This document shows, one piece after another, positions 1 through 13,445 of a DNA stretch of 64,000 nt. The position numbers and the translations under genes were made by a program. Origin of the DNA: Phoebastria nigripes (taxonomy: Eukaryota > Chordata > Aves > Procellariiformes > Diomedeidae); contig JAYKAV010003077.1 in the NCBI GenBank assembly GCA_035582835.1, forward strand, positions 516,751 through 580,750, in the 5' to 3' direction. The notes under the pieces were generated by a model. The model had not been told where the DNA came from. It saw only the letters and a list, made by a program, of their open reading frames with translations, and did not search any database. Numbering within the stretch: position 1 is the first letter of the stretch; every line of letters begins with the position of its first letter.

Positions 1-3000
1 AATGTTTTGGGCCAGCAAGCCCTGGACCTGCCTGTCTCTACTCATAAATCCTGCAGGGTTTGATGAACTGCTCACACAGAGAAAGTTTCTGATGTGCGTA
101 TGTGCTTGCAGGAGTAAGACCCAAAGCAAATCAAGTTACGCATGACATCGACACACTTGCAAAAACAATTTTAATCAATTACAACTACAATTGCATGCTG
201 TACAAGCCGCAACTGGATTGTCTTATGTACCAGCCGATCATATTGGGCATGTAAGATTAAATTAAAGTTTTCTAATTGCGTTTAGGAACATACAAAATAC
301 TACAGTCTAAAGTGTAGCAAATTAATTCTTCAGGCGTAGCCTAATTGGATGGAAATTGATTTATCATGTTTGGACCAAATGAGCCAGTAAGGCATGACTA
401 GTAACAGTGAGGTAAGGAGAACAATGTCTCTGTGTCAGTAACATTTAGAGAAAAGAGTGTGTCCAAATGAAATGAAGGGTGTTATGTTGAAAAGTCTCTC
501 TGAAGAGGGAAGAAATGATACATTCAGAGTCTCCGTCGTTCATACGTACAAAGTGACTGAAAAGCCTTTGATTATTTCTGGAACTCCAGGATATACTTAG
601 GTCAGCAAGGGACGGAGAAAATTATTTTTTTAGGCGCTGTAAATATTGTTGTTCTGTAAAAGGAGAATTTCCGCCAATCAAGCCATTATACTACTGCATT
701 GTAGAAATGGATATAAAATTGCTCCTTTGTAAGAGTCACGCAGAACTTCTAGATAGCCAGGCAGTAGGGCCAGAGTGGAAGGCATCCACAGAAAAGGTCT
801 CGTTCTCTATAGGAGATAGCCTATTTTAGAGTAGTTTCTGTATCTCTTTAAGTTCTCTATAGACCTGATTAAACTCCATAGCACTTTCCTATAGTAATGG
901 CACAGAAAGCTTTTGAATTTGTCTCCCTGATTCACCTTTTGCATAAGGTGAATATTCCCTTTCATTAACATACGTTCAGCCTCATTTTGGCTGCCACACT
1001 AGGGAATGCACTGACTGATGATATACAGGTGTGATAGCCCAGAAAGCACTTGCCACGAAAAATAGGTAGCAGGTATCATTTGTGGGTTATCTGGGCAGAG
1101 CAAAGGTGGAGATATGGTGCTTCTGCATGGGTATATGATGTTCTGCACCCGTCTTGCTTAGTCCCATGCCTTATTGAATGCTTTGCAGTGTGCAAAAGCA
1201 CAAAACATTCTGGCTTAACAGTAAATGCATCATTTTGTGAAGTTTAATATTGCAGTGGTCTGTTGGGAAAAGCAGCGTGTTGCAACCAAAACCTGGATCC
1301 AGGCTGCGGGAGGGTGGGCATGTGGGCTTTGTGGTGACCCCTCCCTAGCTTAGACAGCGACAGGACAGAAGGCCTTGAAAATAACCTTTGTGAATTCAGG
1401 ACAGCAGCCTTTTATTATTCAGTGGTTGCCTTTTTGGAGGCAAGGGGAACNTCAGCAATATTCTTAGAAATGAGTGGGCCTGCTACTGGCCCCCTCCAGA
1501 GGGTCAGTGTCACCTGCTCTGTGTATCTTCACTCCGTCTTAATAGCCATTTATGAGAGACTGAATGTTTTCCATTTACCCAAATATTATATCAGAAAAGA
1601 GGATTTTCGTACTGAACAAACTGATTCAGATTGTCTGCTATACATGTTCAAGAGATGCTTAATATTATTAATAATACGAGTAAAATTAAATTTGCTTATC
1701 ACAATGAGGGGAAGAAGAATAAAGTTTATTAAATCGCCCCACCAAAAGCGCTGACTTCCTGAAAATAACAAGTCTTCATTAGGGAGAAGCTAATTTGCCA
1801 TAAAGAATTGCTTTACTTATGTAAAGGGACCAATTGCTCTAATTGTGGGCAGCACACAAAATGTCTCCCGGAGAAGAGAAGAGCTGCGCTTTCTTGAATT
1901 TTAACTGCACAGGTTCTTGGAGTACTGCTCTCCCCAAAGTGAAATGAAAGCTTTAATCATCTGGAAAATTAGAGGATGGCATTTNGGGTATAGACACAAA
2001 AACTGAGGGGAGATACTGCTAGCTTCCCAGGGAAGGTCCAGCCTTCAGATTAACTAAAAGGGGTATTTCTCTCGTGACCTACAGGGTGAACCTACTTAAA
2101 AACTCACAACTGATTGGTATCCCTAATGGTTAATTTTGAGGCCAAACAACTATGAGACAACAAAATCCTCGGTCTATAAAGGATGCATCCATGTTTTAGC
2201 AGAGCCTTGCAGTTAGTCGCGGCTGAGCAGCCCGTCCAAAAGCCAGTGAGGGTGTGAACGATACAATGACTTTCTGTTTGCTCCCTTTCTGCCAAAGAGA
2301 ACACAACGGATCCAAGGCAAGGAATCTCGTTTCTTGGGCAGNTTATTCTCACCATAGATGTTAAACAGCTGTGGAAAATTCAGCTGCTCCCAAAGTTGGC
2401 TCTGATCTTGCAGCTCATGCTAGGTTCACCTTGTGAACCTGTCAAGCGAATATTGTGCAGCAAAGCAGAGGAAGGAGACGGATTGGCTTTACTTTTATTT
2501 CTTGTTGGTTTTCCCCCTATCTGTGGGTTTCCAGAGGAATTTTAGGCAAAGCAAGTCTTTTCTTCCGGCTTCATGAAGCACCAAAACATAGGGTAAAGCA
2601 GGATGCACTAAGATTTGATGTGTCTCACATGAAATACCTTTACAGAACAGTAGCACCTGTGTGCTGATGTCCTTTAAGTCTGATTGTTAAGAGCATTGAT
2701 ATCCCAAACTGTCCACAGTTGCACAAAGACAAAAAGTGGGATATTCCCCCTTCTAGGTTTATCACCTAATGGCCCTCTGCCTGGATGTCATTTTTCCATT
2801 GAGTACGGGGAGAACCTGGCTGCTGAAGGCAGGCAGGTAAAACGGGGGGCCTACTGCACGCAGCAGTGCTGGTAGCTGGCAGATGCAACGACATACTCTG
2901 ACAAGATTTCAGTGACTGTATATACAGTCTCACAACCAATTTAAAATAAAATGGTCTTCAGTATGCAATGGACCATTTTCCTTAGCCCATAGGGTAACAG

Positions 3001-3805
3001 CACTTAGCTACAGTATAGATTTGAGCAAGTGAACAATTAGAAGACATGCATTTAAAATTTTCAGTCAGTGCTGTCAAGTACACGGTATCAATTGGTAACA
3101 TTGATTTATATTTTAGCTGTATGTGGCTAGAGCCCAAAACAGGACTAAGCTACGCCATGCCATGGCTTGGGAATGGGACATCTCCTGCCCAGCCAAAGCT
3201 GTGCTTTGTGTTTGCTGGGAAAGCGGTATCAGTGCAACTTTGCAAGCTGAAGACCCACCATTGGTGTGACTGTGTGTGGCTTCATTGAAGCCACCGGATC
3301 TGCTCTGCTTTATATCAGTTGTGGATCATCCTCACAGCCTTAAAGTGTTCCTCTGAGTGACTTTGAGCACATCCTCTCCTCCGGTGGAGGCAGGCCAGAA
3401 TAGAAATTGAAAAGCAGGAGGAAAAGGCCAGAGACAGACACACTCCTCAGCAATCCAATGCTGTAAAAGTAAATCCCTGTGGAGGCTTCTGGGATTATTT
3501 AAAGGAGGTGGTAAATGACTCAGAATAAAAATATAACATAGTCCAGAATCACCAGCTGTGTTTTCCTTCGTACTGTCTAACAGTGATTGTGTGCTGTGTC
3601 TGACAATGAAAACAGAGTAAAACTCTTCTGCTGGAGTTCACAGGCTGCCAGATTTCTGGGCAATGAGACACTCTTCAAAGAGAAACTACTCTTCGGACAG
3701 GGGAGAGATGTCCTGCCTGATTTCTTCTAAGCAGCCTGTTTTGGGATCAGTGAGTCCCAGTCTCATGGATTAACTGACTTTGTAAGGAGATTCACATTAG
3801 TGATA
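1..3805. other. Unique non-coding DNA, no gene seen
   Basis: AT-rich sequence with short chance frames only (at most about 110 codons). Single N bases lie at 1451, 1985 and 2342. No repeat family, RNA gene or splice-bounded exon was recognised. Confidence 0.7.
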
Positions 3806-4006
3806 TTTTTATAAATGCTTAATAATAGCTGTTACAGAGGTGATTAATATGTGTTATATGAGATAGTTATATGCATATCAGTAGTTGATAATGTAAGGCA
3901 TTCATAAGCAACCTGTGCATCTGCTGGTCTCGTAATAATCTGTACAAATTGATTAACTACTTATCCAAACATCCTTTAACTAACCCTTTAGAAGCTATTT
4001 ATAAAT
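3806..4006. repeat. Candidate old non-autonomous DNA transposon with short inverted ends
   Basis: The block begins TTTTTATAAATGCTT (3806-3820) and ends GAAGCTATTTATAAAT (3991-4006). The reverse complement of the end, ATTTATAAATAGCTTC, aligns with the beginning except for one inserted base and one extra pair. The interior is AT-rich with many TTAAT and ATATG words and no open frame. About 200 bases between inverted ends fits a MITE-like element, but AT-rich palindromes also arise by chance and no target-site duplication is obvious. Confidence 0.3.
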
Positions 4007-7000
4007 ACACCCCTAATACAAAACACTCTCACTCAGCTGTTTTCCTGACCTTGGGCACAGAGCAAGAGGAATCAAGTGCATTAATTACTTGGAAGTCCAG
4101 GTAATGATAACCATAGGACTGAATTTGCGTGTGGATCCATGCATGATTCAGTAAGGTTTCCCTGGGACCAGTAGCTGGCTGTATGTGTGATTGCTCCTGG
4201 CCCACACGCATCACTGCACACCATCACAGGGCTGCTCTGGTGCAGAAAATAGGGCAGGATGCTCCCAGTAGCACAGTGTTTCTCCCAGGAGCTTCCCAGT
4301 GCTTGTATTGCGCTGCAGGGGGATGTTTGTCTGCTGGCGCTCTGGACTTGTTTCACGCAAGCCACTTCTGAAGCACCAGAACTGGAAATCAAGACGTCTG
4401 AGAAGGAAAAACCCATATGATGCGATGCACTGACCCATCTGCCAATTCTTTTTGTGCGGAGACATAGCAACACGCTTGCTCTATCAGCTCGGACTCCCTC
4501 TCATTCCTCTGACCCTATTTCTGGGGCGTCCCCAGTGCACCCTGACCATCAGCCCCTTTTCTCAGCCCCTCAAGCGGGCTTCAGCCTTATTTGCCTCCAC
4601 TTCATACATTCTCCCTGCCCTAACACTGCCTTTGCCACAGCCCTCAGTGAGAGCTGCCATGTCCAAACCAACACCACAGTGCCAGTGGTGAAGACAAAAG
4701 CTGATTTTAGGCAAACTAGCTGTAATGACCCATACTCACTCCTCAGATGGACAAACATCACTTCCCCAGGTGCTTCTGCAGAGATGGTGCCTTTGGCAGT
4801 TCCCTGTATTTTACAGTGATCTGTTTTATTACCAGATTCAGGCTGAGCAGGAGCAAGCTTGGAGCACATGCATTTAACACTGAAGGGAGCATATGCAGAG
4901 GTAAATCTTCCACTTGTGTAAATCAGTCCAGCTCCACTGCTTCCTTGAGCTGCAGGAACTCCCGTCATTCACATCAGCTGAAAATCTGTTCCGGCAGCTA
5001 ACCTGAAGGCTCTTTAAGGTGTGGTTTCTATTCACAGTTTACTTTTCCCTCTGCTGAGACAACTAAACGTTCCGCTTTTCCATAGGATGGTGTTCATGCC
5101 TAGTAGAGATACTGAGCAGCAGGCTCTGGTGTGAGCGTGGAACTCATTTCTTCTAGATACCATGAACCGTGCAGTAATAATGCCTGGAATTTGCCGAAAT
5201 GTGCAGCATAAATATGGTGACTGTATAATGAAAAAAGTACAAGAAAAAGGAAGGGAAAGTATTTTCATTATGAAGGATGCTATTTAAAAAAAACCACACA
5301 ACTTAATTAAAAGAAGACTATCCACAAATTTTAGCCATCTCTATAAATTGCTCCTTGCAAAGGAGCAGGAGGATTTCACTGACAACAAATGATTTTCATC
5401 AAAGACACACAGAAATGTTATCATTTCAAGTTTTTAATAGCTCTGCTGATGCAGGTGGTTCATTTAAAAACAGGCCATAACAAAGCTGTTGCAAAAAGAT
5501 TTGAAATAATTTTAATAGTGATTACTGGAAGAAATCACATTTATTAGTCACTTAAACTCTTTTTGGAAATCTGTCCATGTTTTCTGGTGGGGTGCTTCAA
5601 TAGCGTGAACAGAGTAGTCTCCATGATGTCAGTTGTAGATCTTGCCCATCAAGGATAATTCTGCCTCACTTCTCTTTTCCCTCTTACATGTGGTCTCAAA
5701 CCAGGCCCTACACAGGTATTGATTCCTCCTTTTTACTCTCAGGACTTAACTAAATAAACCAGGTTTGTCTTGACTCTCTGACATCTGTTTCCCCTCTTGC
5801 AAGAATATCTACACGGTGGCAAACCATCTGATCAGGCAAGATTTATTGTTTCACTGATTCCTGGAACTGAAAATATTAATGATGTAAAATATTGATTTGA
5901 AAAAACAAACCTCCGAGTTGTTCAGTGAGCCTCTCATTCAGGCACAATGCTGAGATGTCCATCCATTTTCCATTTTCGTATTTATTGGTAAGTGAAAAAT
6001 CAGGCATGTCAAGCTGTTCAATTTCTAAAGTGAAGTACTTCTCTCCCTCAGATGCACATGAATAATTCTCATTAACCTTCAAGGGATTAATGCAGTTTCT
6101 TGCAAATGGCTGCAATATACAGTATTTAATATTTATGCTTTCCATATGGCTAGTGCTGTCATACATTCTTGTCAAACATGCTGCACAGTTAATGATATTT
6201 TAACTAAATGTGGTCCGGAAGACCTGGATGTTTGAGGGACAGTTGTGCCCATCTCCATTTTTATGGATGCTATTTGAGCCTCATAACAAAATTCCTAAAG
6301 AGGTTAAATCAGCCGCTCTACTGAAACATAATGTTCAGCTGCCCTTAAAGCAGAGCTAAATGTGATGTTGTCAGATGACACACTGAGACCTAGCCAGCTA
6401 TATACTACCCATGCAGACCTCAAAGTGCCTAAAAGACATAGGATAGAAGATGAGCTGGGAACAGTTTCCAGGTTGGAAAACAAAACAACAGAGAGGAAAA
6501 GTAACCTGGTCAAGGGCCCAGCAAACCAGGGAGAAAACAGTGGTCTGGTCTGTCCTCTGGTTAGACCATGGTGTCCACAGGATACCTGTGCACTACGCTG
6601 TGTGTGTGTCTTTGACTCACCTGAACTGGTGTTAATTGTCTGATGAAGGGGTGAAGGTTGCCATGGGGCCATATCCGTCACTGGGACTGACTGGGAAGAT
6701 TTCTTTGCACTCATACTGAGCCCATGGGCTAAGGCTGTATTGGTCTGTATTCAGCATGTTAGAACAGGCTGACGGATGGCAAATACAGTGTGTATGTATC
6801 AGTGATGAAGCAGTTTTAAACATTTTCTTAGCATTTTTTCCCCCTAAAATTAAGTTAGATACCTTTTTAAAAGATGCAGACACAGATTTTATCTGAACAA
6901 GTCTCTTGGAACTACTCAAAATAAACTAGGAACTTCATTGCAGTCTTCCCATTTCAAGTTTTCCTGTAATATGCTGCATGTTCCCTCATTGAAAGACATC

Positions 7001-7829
7001 TAGCTTTGTTTTCCTTCCCTTCTTTGCCACCCCTTACCCCAGAAATGAACATATTCAGAATTTCTATTCAATGTCAAGGCAAATGTCAAGATTTTCACTG
7101 TTGATTTTGAGTAGGTCTGCTCAGGAGCCTTGCACATCAGCTTTTCACTGAAGAAACCAGACGCAGCTGGGAAACATTCTTTGGCTACTTCCTTTATTTA
7201 CATGTCCATGCATTGCTGCATAAGGAGAGATGGTCACAGACTGCAGGCAGGAAACCTCCTACTCTTGGGATCTCAGCCCAAACACTTCTGCCCAGTTCCC
7301 ATGGAACAGTTCTGCCCAATAGCTCAGTCTGGTAAAGTGATCAAAAGAGAAAGCAAACAGTTCGCTACGGCTTCATACTTAATGGACTAAAAATCCTCTA
7401 TCAATCAGAACTGTAGTGTTTCTTCCAAAACTAAAACCTTGCTCTCATGCTAAAGGGAAAGGACCCGTAAAACGTTGATGGTACTCCTGCCACGGCAGTG
7501 GTTTGTGGAGCAGGGTCATGGATTGCGACGACACGTTACAGCACGGATAGAGGACAGCCTGCTGCAGAGATAAGTGCAAACTGGCACGACAGCATCATCA
7601 TCGCAAGTGTGGATGTCTCCTGTTCTATAATAACTAAACCATTCATCTTTCGAGTCTAAAGCAGAAGGAGAAAACAAATAGATGGGAATAGGCAAGAGGG
7701 TGAAGAGCTATCTTGAGAAGAGATCTTTAAAAGAGGCTGAAGANTGAGTGAGAGTCAGGGCTGTGGACTTGTATTGCTGACACAATTGGATGCTGATTTC
7801 TGGCCCACTCAAAGCATCTGGAGTGTTTT
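4007..7829. other. Unique non-coding DNA, no gene seen
   Basis: A GC-richer patch at about 4180-4970 carries several overlapping frames on both strands (up to 132 codons) with no family resemblance. The remainder is AT-rich. Only the short repeat arm at 4913-4940 was recognised. Confidence 0.7.
4913..4940. repeat. Short fragment of the GTGTAAATCAG...CTCCACTG repeat type
   Basis: CTTGTGTAAATCAGTCCAGC plus TCCACTGC resembles one arm of the same interspersed repeat type seen at 11332-11392. It is too short to be certain on its own. Confidence 0.4.
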
Positions 7830-8290
7830 TTTTCTTAGTTATAATTATAGACACACTTATATTTTAAGGTCATCCAGTGCCAAGCAGGGTCATCACAGCT
7901 CATTAAAGCAAAATTAGCTTCCCCGTATTTGCCCTTCTTGCACCAAACAATCCTGCCTGTAATGGTACAGTATGTGGCCTATGAGTGTGCCCATAATTAA
8001 AAGGTTGAGCTACTCTTGTAAACAAATTACCATGAACAAAGGGGTTTACAAATGCCGGCTAATTAGTTTGGATTCCCTAAAGCTTTTAGCTGTTTTTTAA
8101 TTCAATAACACAGTGTAAATTCTCTAGCCTGAAAAGTCTAATAGGAATTGGCAGAAAACTAAATAATTGATATTGTCAGCAATTGCAGCAGCAAGCCCTC
8201 GAATGTTATTGTCTGCCAGTAAGCAGGACTGCCGTGATTTCCTGAGAGGATAAAGAACTGATTTTAATGAATTAACAATATAAATGGTAG
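7830..8290. other. Conserved-looking TAAT-rich non-coding block
   Basis: The stretch is free of recognisable repeats and dense in words typical of developmental enhancers: TTATAATTATAG, CATAATTAAAAGG, TGTAAACAAA (forkhead-like), GGCTAATTAG, TTTTTAATTCAAT, TAAATAATTGAT and TTTTAATGAATTAACAATA (homeodomain and SOX-like). No long open frame crosses it. Calling it regulatory is inference from composition and motif density; cross-species conservation was not tested. Confidence 0.35.
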
Positions 8291-11200
8291 ACAGCTGGCT
8301 TTCAACAGCAGCTCAGGAGGCAACGTTTCAAGTTGAGACTGGACCAGTGAAAAAACCCTCAGACAGGGACTTGATGAGAGACATGCTGGTCACCTCTCCG
8401 TGCTGAGGGCCAAAATCCCTTTTGCTTTATTCTCCACAGAAACCCCACTGAAGTCTTCAGGCTCATTTCCAAGGTTGGAGGGAACAGGAGCCAGCTCTGC
8501 ACCTGAGCAGATATCAGAAGGGGGAGGATGCCTCAACCCACANGAGCTGCAGCTGCTGAGAGGGTGTCGGAGGAACAGATTTAATGGGGAGCAGCAGTAT
8601 GCTAACAAGCAGCCCAACATATTGTGTGTATTCTAGCAGCTCCCCAGGCTTATGTATTATGAAGGTCATGTGAGTGCTTCCTGAGGAACACTTACCAGTC
8701 ACACCATGCTATGCTGCCTGCTGGATAAACTGGTTTGAGATAGCAAGCTGGGCTGCCCCTCAGCAGGCGTGATGGCTTCTGGGATCTGTTCATGGCCCTA
8801 CTGCTCTTCTCCAGTACCTGGTCCAGGTATTTCTCCTGGGTTTTTTTTTTATACTTGCTTTAAAGCACAATGAACTGACTAAATCCCTGAGAGTGTAACT
8901 GGGTCACATCATATGCTTATATGTGATTTAATCTGCATTGCCCACCTATATCTTGACTGTGTTGGAAACCAGCAATTTGTAGGACTGTGTACAGACCACC
9001 TTATGGTCTCCCAGCCTTACGAGGCTTTGTCAGGCTGCATCTTTTTGCAGCCTTATCAAAGTAACAAAATATAGCATTCTGACAATGGTTGTGTCATATG
9101 TAGATTTTTAAGGATTTTTTTCTTCCAAAAGTGAAGTGTTTAGTCTCTGAAGAAATGTTTGTATTGGATCAGTTCCTGTGGGAAAACAGCAGGTTGCCTG
9201 TGTGTGCTCTCTGTGATCAGCCCTGTGATCTCTTTTATCAGTACTCTCCTGTTTGTCCCAGTTTGTCACCAAAGCAGTCTGCCTGCTTTGCGTAGAAGGT
9301 GTAAAGACCCATTCTCAACCCACTCCTCCCACCTATCCCCAAAGAAGAGCTCAGAGCAGATTAGTTTGGTCTCCGCCAAAAGCTATTGTTTTAAAGCTCT
9401 CAGTTAGTAGCAGCTGGATCTTGACCTTGCTTCTTCCTTTGATGTGAAGGAAGCTATTGACTTTCAAGCTGTTATCATCTCTTCCAAAGAAGGTCAGAGA
9501 GATGAAACATCAAGAAAAATCAGAGCAAGAATTGATATGGGCCACAGCTCAGCAGAGTTAATAGCAAGTGAGAATGTGGAGACAGCTGAAGTGGGCTTGA
9601 ATATACAGGGCCAAATCCCAAGCTGGCATAAGCTAGTTAGGCATTGAAGGCAATGACCTGATCCTGTGTACAGTGCCTGAGGATCCAGCCTGGAGCAGCC
9701 TTGTCGGAGAGCTAGAAGTCCTTGTTGTTGCTAGCAACAATGGCAGAAGAAAAGAGAACTCTTTTTCCTTTTTTTCTTTATTTGTTGAAAAGGCATTGGT
9801 TTCCTCTGAAGAAAACTAAAATAGCTTCATACAACGAATTGGCAGCCTGGAATATATCTCTTAATAGCCAGTGTGAAGCACAGCAGAAGAGCATCTGATT
9901 CTTTATAGAGCATAATGCACAGTAATGCCACTCAGAGAGCACTTTAACAAAAGTAATGAGTTTCACAACTTTCTAAGCACACAAACCTTTCTGCTTTCAT
10001 AACCATTTCCCTCCAGTACTCCCATCTCATACATGGCCTGAGACCAGTCCTTCCCTCTAGCCCTTACTTGGGTATAGTAGAAAGCTTTCCTTCATCCTTA
10101 GGAGAGGAGGACAGTAACTCCTTGTCTCTGCATATCTCTTCCTAGTATCCTGCTCTCCTGGTTTCATCCCAGGCTGCTTTTCTAGTGCAGGGCAGGGATG
10201 AGTAGGAAGAGAAGGAACAAATCCACATAGATTGCTCAGCTTGCAGGTGATGGTGCATCTCCCTTACCAGCCTTTTCCCACAAAACCCAAGAGAGTGATC
10301 AAACTAACGAGTTCATTTGCTAGCAATAGGAACACCTAAAATGCATTTAGATCCTGTGGAATACTGAAATCACTATGTCTTTGTTACTGTTTATTATTGC
10401 CACTGTTGCTGCTCTGAAGGATACGTGGCTTAGTCCAGGAGCTGTTTTCAGGGTTATGACATCATGCTACCTCTTAGTAGCAAGGCACAATTAGGACAAA
10501 ATAAGTATCTTCAGGTGAGCTCAGTGAATATGTTTTTAATCTGAGGTTATGAATATTTGTGCTTCCAGTGCACAGTAAATGGAAGAAGGAGAAGCTGGGG
10601 GTGGGAGAATTAGCATGACTTGGGTGTGCATGGTTAATCAAAGAGAAGAACCAGGAAGATTTAGAGCTGCACGGGGGCAGAAAGCTGGGACAAACCTTGA
10701 GTGTTGGTAGTGCTGAAACCTGAATCTTCTATGGCCATCCCACTCTCCAGGAGCCCCTTATCACTACGGCCCANGGGTTTAACGCAGAGCAGAGACAGTA
10801 TGGCACCTGGACTAGATTTACAATNGAAATGGGGCAAATTGTCATTCAGAATGAAGGCTCAAGAGCTGAATTCTAAAGGTTCTCTAATTCAGGAAAAAAG
10901 TGGCTTCTCAATTAGAAAGCTCAGCTTACAGTCAGATGAGGTTTGCACAGAACACTGAGTTTTTGTTAATTCATGCAAAAGTACAGCTTTGGGGCCTGCT
11001 GGATACCCTCTGCTCCCATTGCAAGAATTCACCACACTCTGCAGAATTGCAGCCTAGTGGAACAAAGGTTAAACTGAACTTTATTCATTCAGAAAACAAA
11101 TATGCCTTTTTTCCTTACCAGCTTGACAAGCTGTAGATTTATTCACCTTGTCTAGACTTGTGGGCTTTGGTTCCCCACCAATGCTCCTGAGCCACCCCAA

Positions 11201-12395
11201 ATGCTGAAGAACATAAATACTTTCTCCACCATGGGATAGGGGATGTTTATTTCAAGGTTTTAGTGACTTGAGCTGTTTGTGTTCCTGTTGTAAGATCCCA
11301 TCCAAATGTTGTGAGCTGAGACTAGAAAAATGCAGGCCTGATTCAGATTCTCCGCTGATGTAAACTGGAGTAACTCCATTGTATTCAGTGGAGACATGCG
11401 AGTTCCTGCAGCTGTGAGTCTGTCTAGGGACAGGTCCCACGGCTTTCCCAGCTCATTTTGAGGGGTCCTCGTGTCCCATCTGTCTAGTCTGAAATNGGTA
11501 TTACCAGTTCAAAATGGCGTTGGAGGCACCTCATGGTTTCTTACAGAAATAAAGTTTACTGGTTATGGCAGCATGACGATAGATAGCATAAGCAAGCGTG
11601 TTATTTAACACTCTTATGGAACTAAATCTTGCCTGATGGAGCCTGGCACTTTTGCTGTGGACAAATACTTTCATTTTTATCCTCCCTTATTCACCCTGCA
11701 GTACAGTTCTGAGCTTTCCCTGGCCAGTATCTAGGTTTTGTGCATGTAGCTGCTTTAATAGCAAGTGAAATGATTCAGCCAGGGTCAAAGGATGCAACCT
11801 CTAGGGCTAAACTGCCTTCCATTCCCCACATGCAAGCTTCTCTTACACTCTGCTGATCAGCACTGGTGGATTAGCAGATCCTCCAGGCTAGAGGTCCACA
11901 TGATAGTCAGGCTGCAGACTCCCCAAAGACCTAGTTATATTGCTAGGTGACCATAACTAATACTCTTGTTCTTGCAATAGGTCTCACAGGGGAAAGCATG
12001 GCACCCAAGGTCTAGACATCAGAGAAAATAGCAGCACTGGGCTGTCAGCCTGTTCCCTTGGTTTTAGATTGCAGCTAGGGATAACTTAATGGGTTTGCTT
12101 GGATGTATTAGCAAGGCAGGATGTTCCTTCTGCTTGCTTTTATGTAGACTGTAAAAGATACCACAGAAATAGTGAGTCTACAGGCAAGTACACAAAATGT
12201 TTAGGCTAAGCAGTGGCTGGATGGACTATAACATCCATTTGATGCCCCCAAATAATAATGTTCAGGTGTACAGCAGTGACATTTAGAGGGTCACACTGTT
12301 CTTTGCTCAGTGTATGCACATCTGTCCAATGTGTCCAACCCTGTCCAGTCTCTGGGTCACTGAGCTGGCAGCCTGGACAGATAAAGCAGCGTGCT
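8291..12395. other. Unique non-coding DNA, little recognisable content
   Basis: Apart from the repeat fragment at 11332-11392 nothing was identified. Single N bases lie at 8543, 10774, 10825 and 11496. Open frames here are below 90 codons. Confidence 0.7.
11332..11392. repeat. Interspersed repeat fragment of the GTGTAAA...GGAGTAACTCCATT type
   Basis: GCAGGCCTGATTCAGATTCT followed by GATGTAAACTGGAGTAACTC and CATTGTATTCAGTGGA matches a partly palindromic sequence that recurs in bird, turtle and crocodilian DNA, often as GTGTAAATCAGGAGTAACTC with CATTGAAGTCAATGG. I cannot name its family. A shorter relative lies at 4913-4940. Confidence 0.55.
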
Positions 12396-12521
12396 CCCCA
12401 TTTTCCAGAAGGGGAACTGGAGTTCACCAATACTTAACCTCCTGCCCAAGGTTATACAGAAAGATTCTGTCAGGACCAGAACTGAATGCAGACCTTGGAT
12501 TCCCAAAGCTGTGCTTTAAAC
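12396..12521 (-). repeat. MIR/CORE-SINE-like remnant
   Basis: Read on the forward strand the stretch gives CCCCATTTTCCAGAAGGGGA, then TTAACCTCCTGCCCAAGGTT, a TACAGAAAG segment, CAGGACCAGAACTGAATGCA and GACCTTGGATTCCC. That is the order of the reverse complement of a MIR element: the CCCCATTTTACAGATG part, the GACTTGCCCAAGGTCA part, then GGGATTCGAACC. Divergence is high and several small indels are needed, as expected for an amniote-age SINE. The tRNA-derived head is only partly recognisable. Confidence 0.75.
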
Positions 12522-13392
12522 AGAACGGACATATGGTTAAGGTGGTGGATCTAGTAATACGGCAGGACGCAGCCTCCCTGGTCTTAGGCGGCACTGAGCA
12601 GAATCTGAGAAGCGCCTGCGAGAGCAAAGGGAACCCAGGACACCCTTGGTGAGAGCTGGACTGAGCCCAGCAGCTGGCTCTGTAGTTCTTGCACAGTCAT
12701 CCTGGGGATTTTTCCTGAGAAAATACAGCAGGAATCAGCCCGGCTCTAACCAATCCTTCTAGCAGCGTTCCTTCTGCTCCTGAGATTATATTACTTTTAT
12801 GGGTGCACTGGTGTGCTTTCAACTAAGAAAGACAACATGCAGCTCGCAACTAAAATGTCTCTTCAGACACCCTATTAATATTTCTATGTATTGGGTTGCA
12901 AGCAAAATACTGCTGCCGCAGTGAGCCTGCAACTGAAAATAGCCCACCCAGGCACAGGAAGGAGATTCAGAAATGGCCTGCGTTTTGGGGAGACTCCACC
13001 TCCAGGTAGCTCGTAAAACAGCAGCGCTCTGCACAGCCTGGAGGTAGCAAGACCGGGCATCTCCCCATGCTGGGATCTCCTTCTGTCCCATCCAGCCATC
13101 CCACTTCTCACTCTAAACATTCACTGACGGTATTGGGTGTGTACGCAGGTTGCTCAGCTGATAGGAAAACATCTGAAGGGAGTTCTCTCTTAGTGTTGTT
13201 GTGTACTGTCTGGGGAGGGAGCATCTGCCTCCTGGAAAGGAAATCATGGGATTCGATCCCATCCCTCCAGCGTCTTCCATGTCCTTCTGGGTCCTTACAT
13301 TTGAAGAAGGGAATTTGGTAAGAGGGAGGGCACACTGGGAACATGAGTGGTACAGATTTGGAGGTGGCAGAGAAAGGGTCAGGGAAGGATAA

Positions 13393-13445
13393 GGGGGGGG
13401 GACAACTATGTATGTAATATATAGGAGAGTNNNNNNNNNNNNNNN
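13393..13445. other. G run followed by assembly gap of 15 N
   Basis: A run of about nine G starts at 13393 and a 15-base N gap follows at 13431-13445 after a short AT-rich segment. The gap interrupts no recognised feature. Confidence 0.95.
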
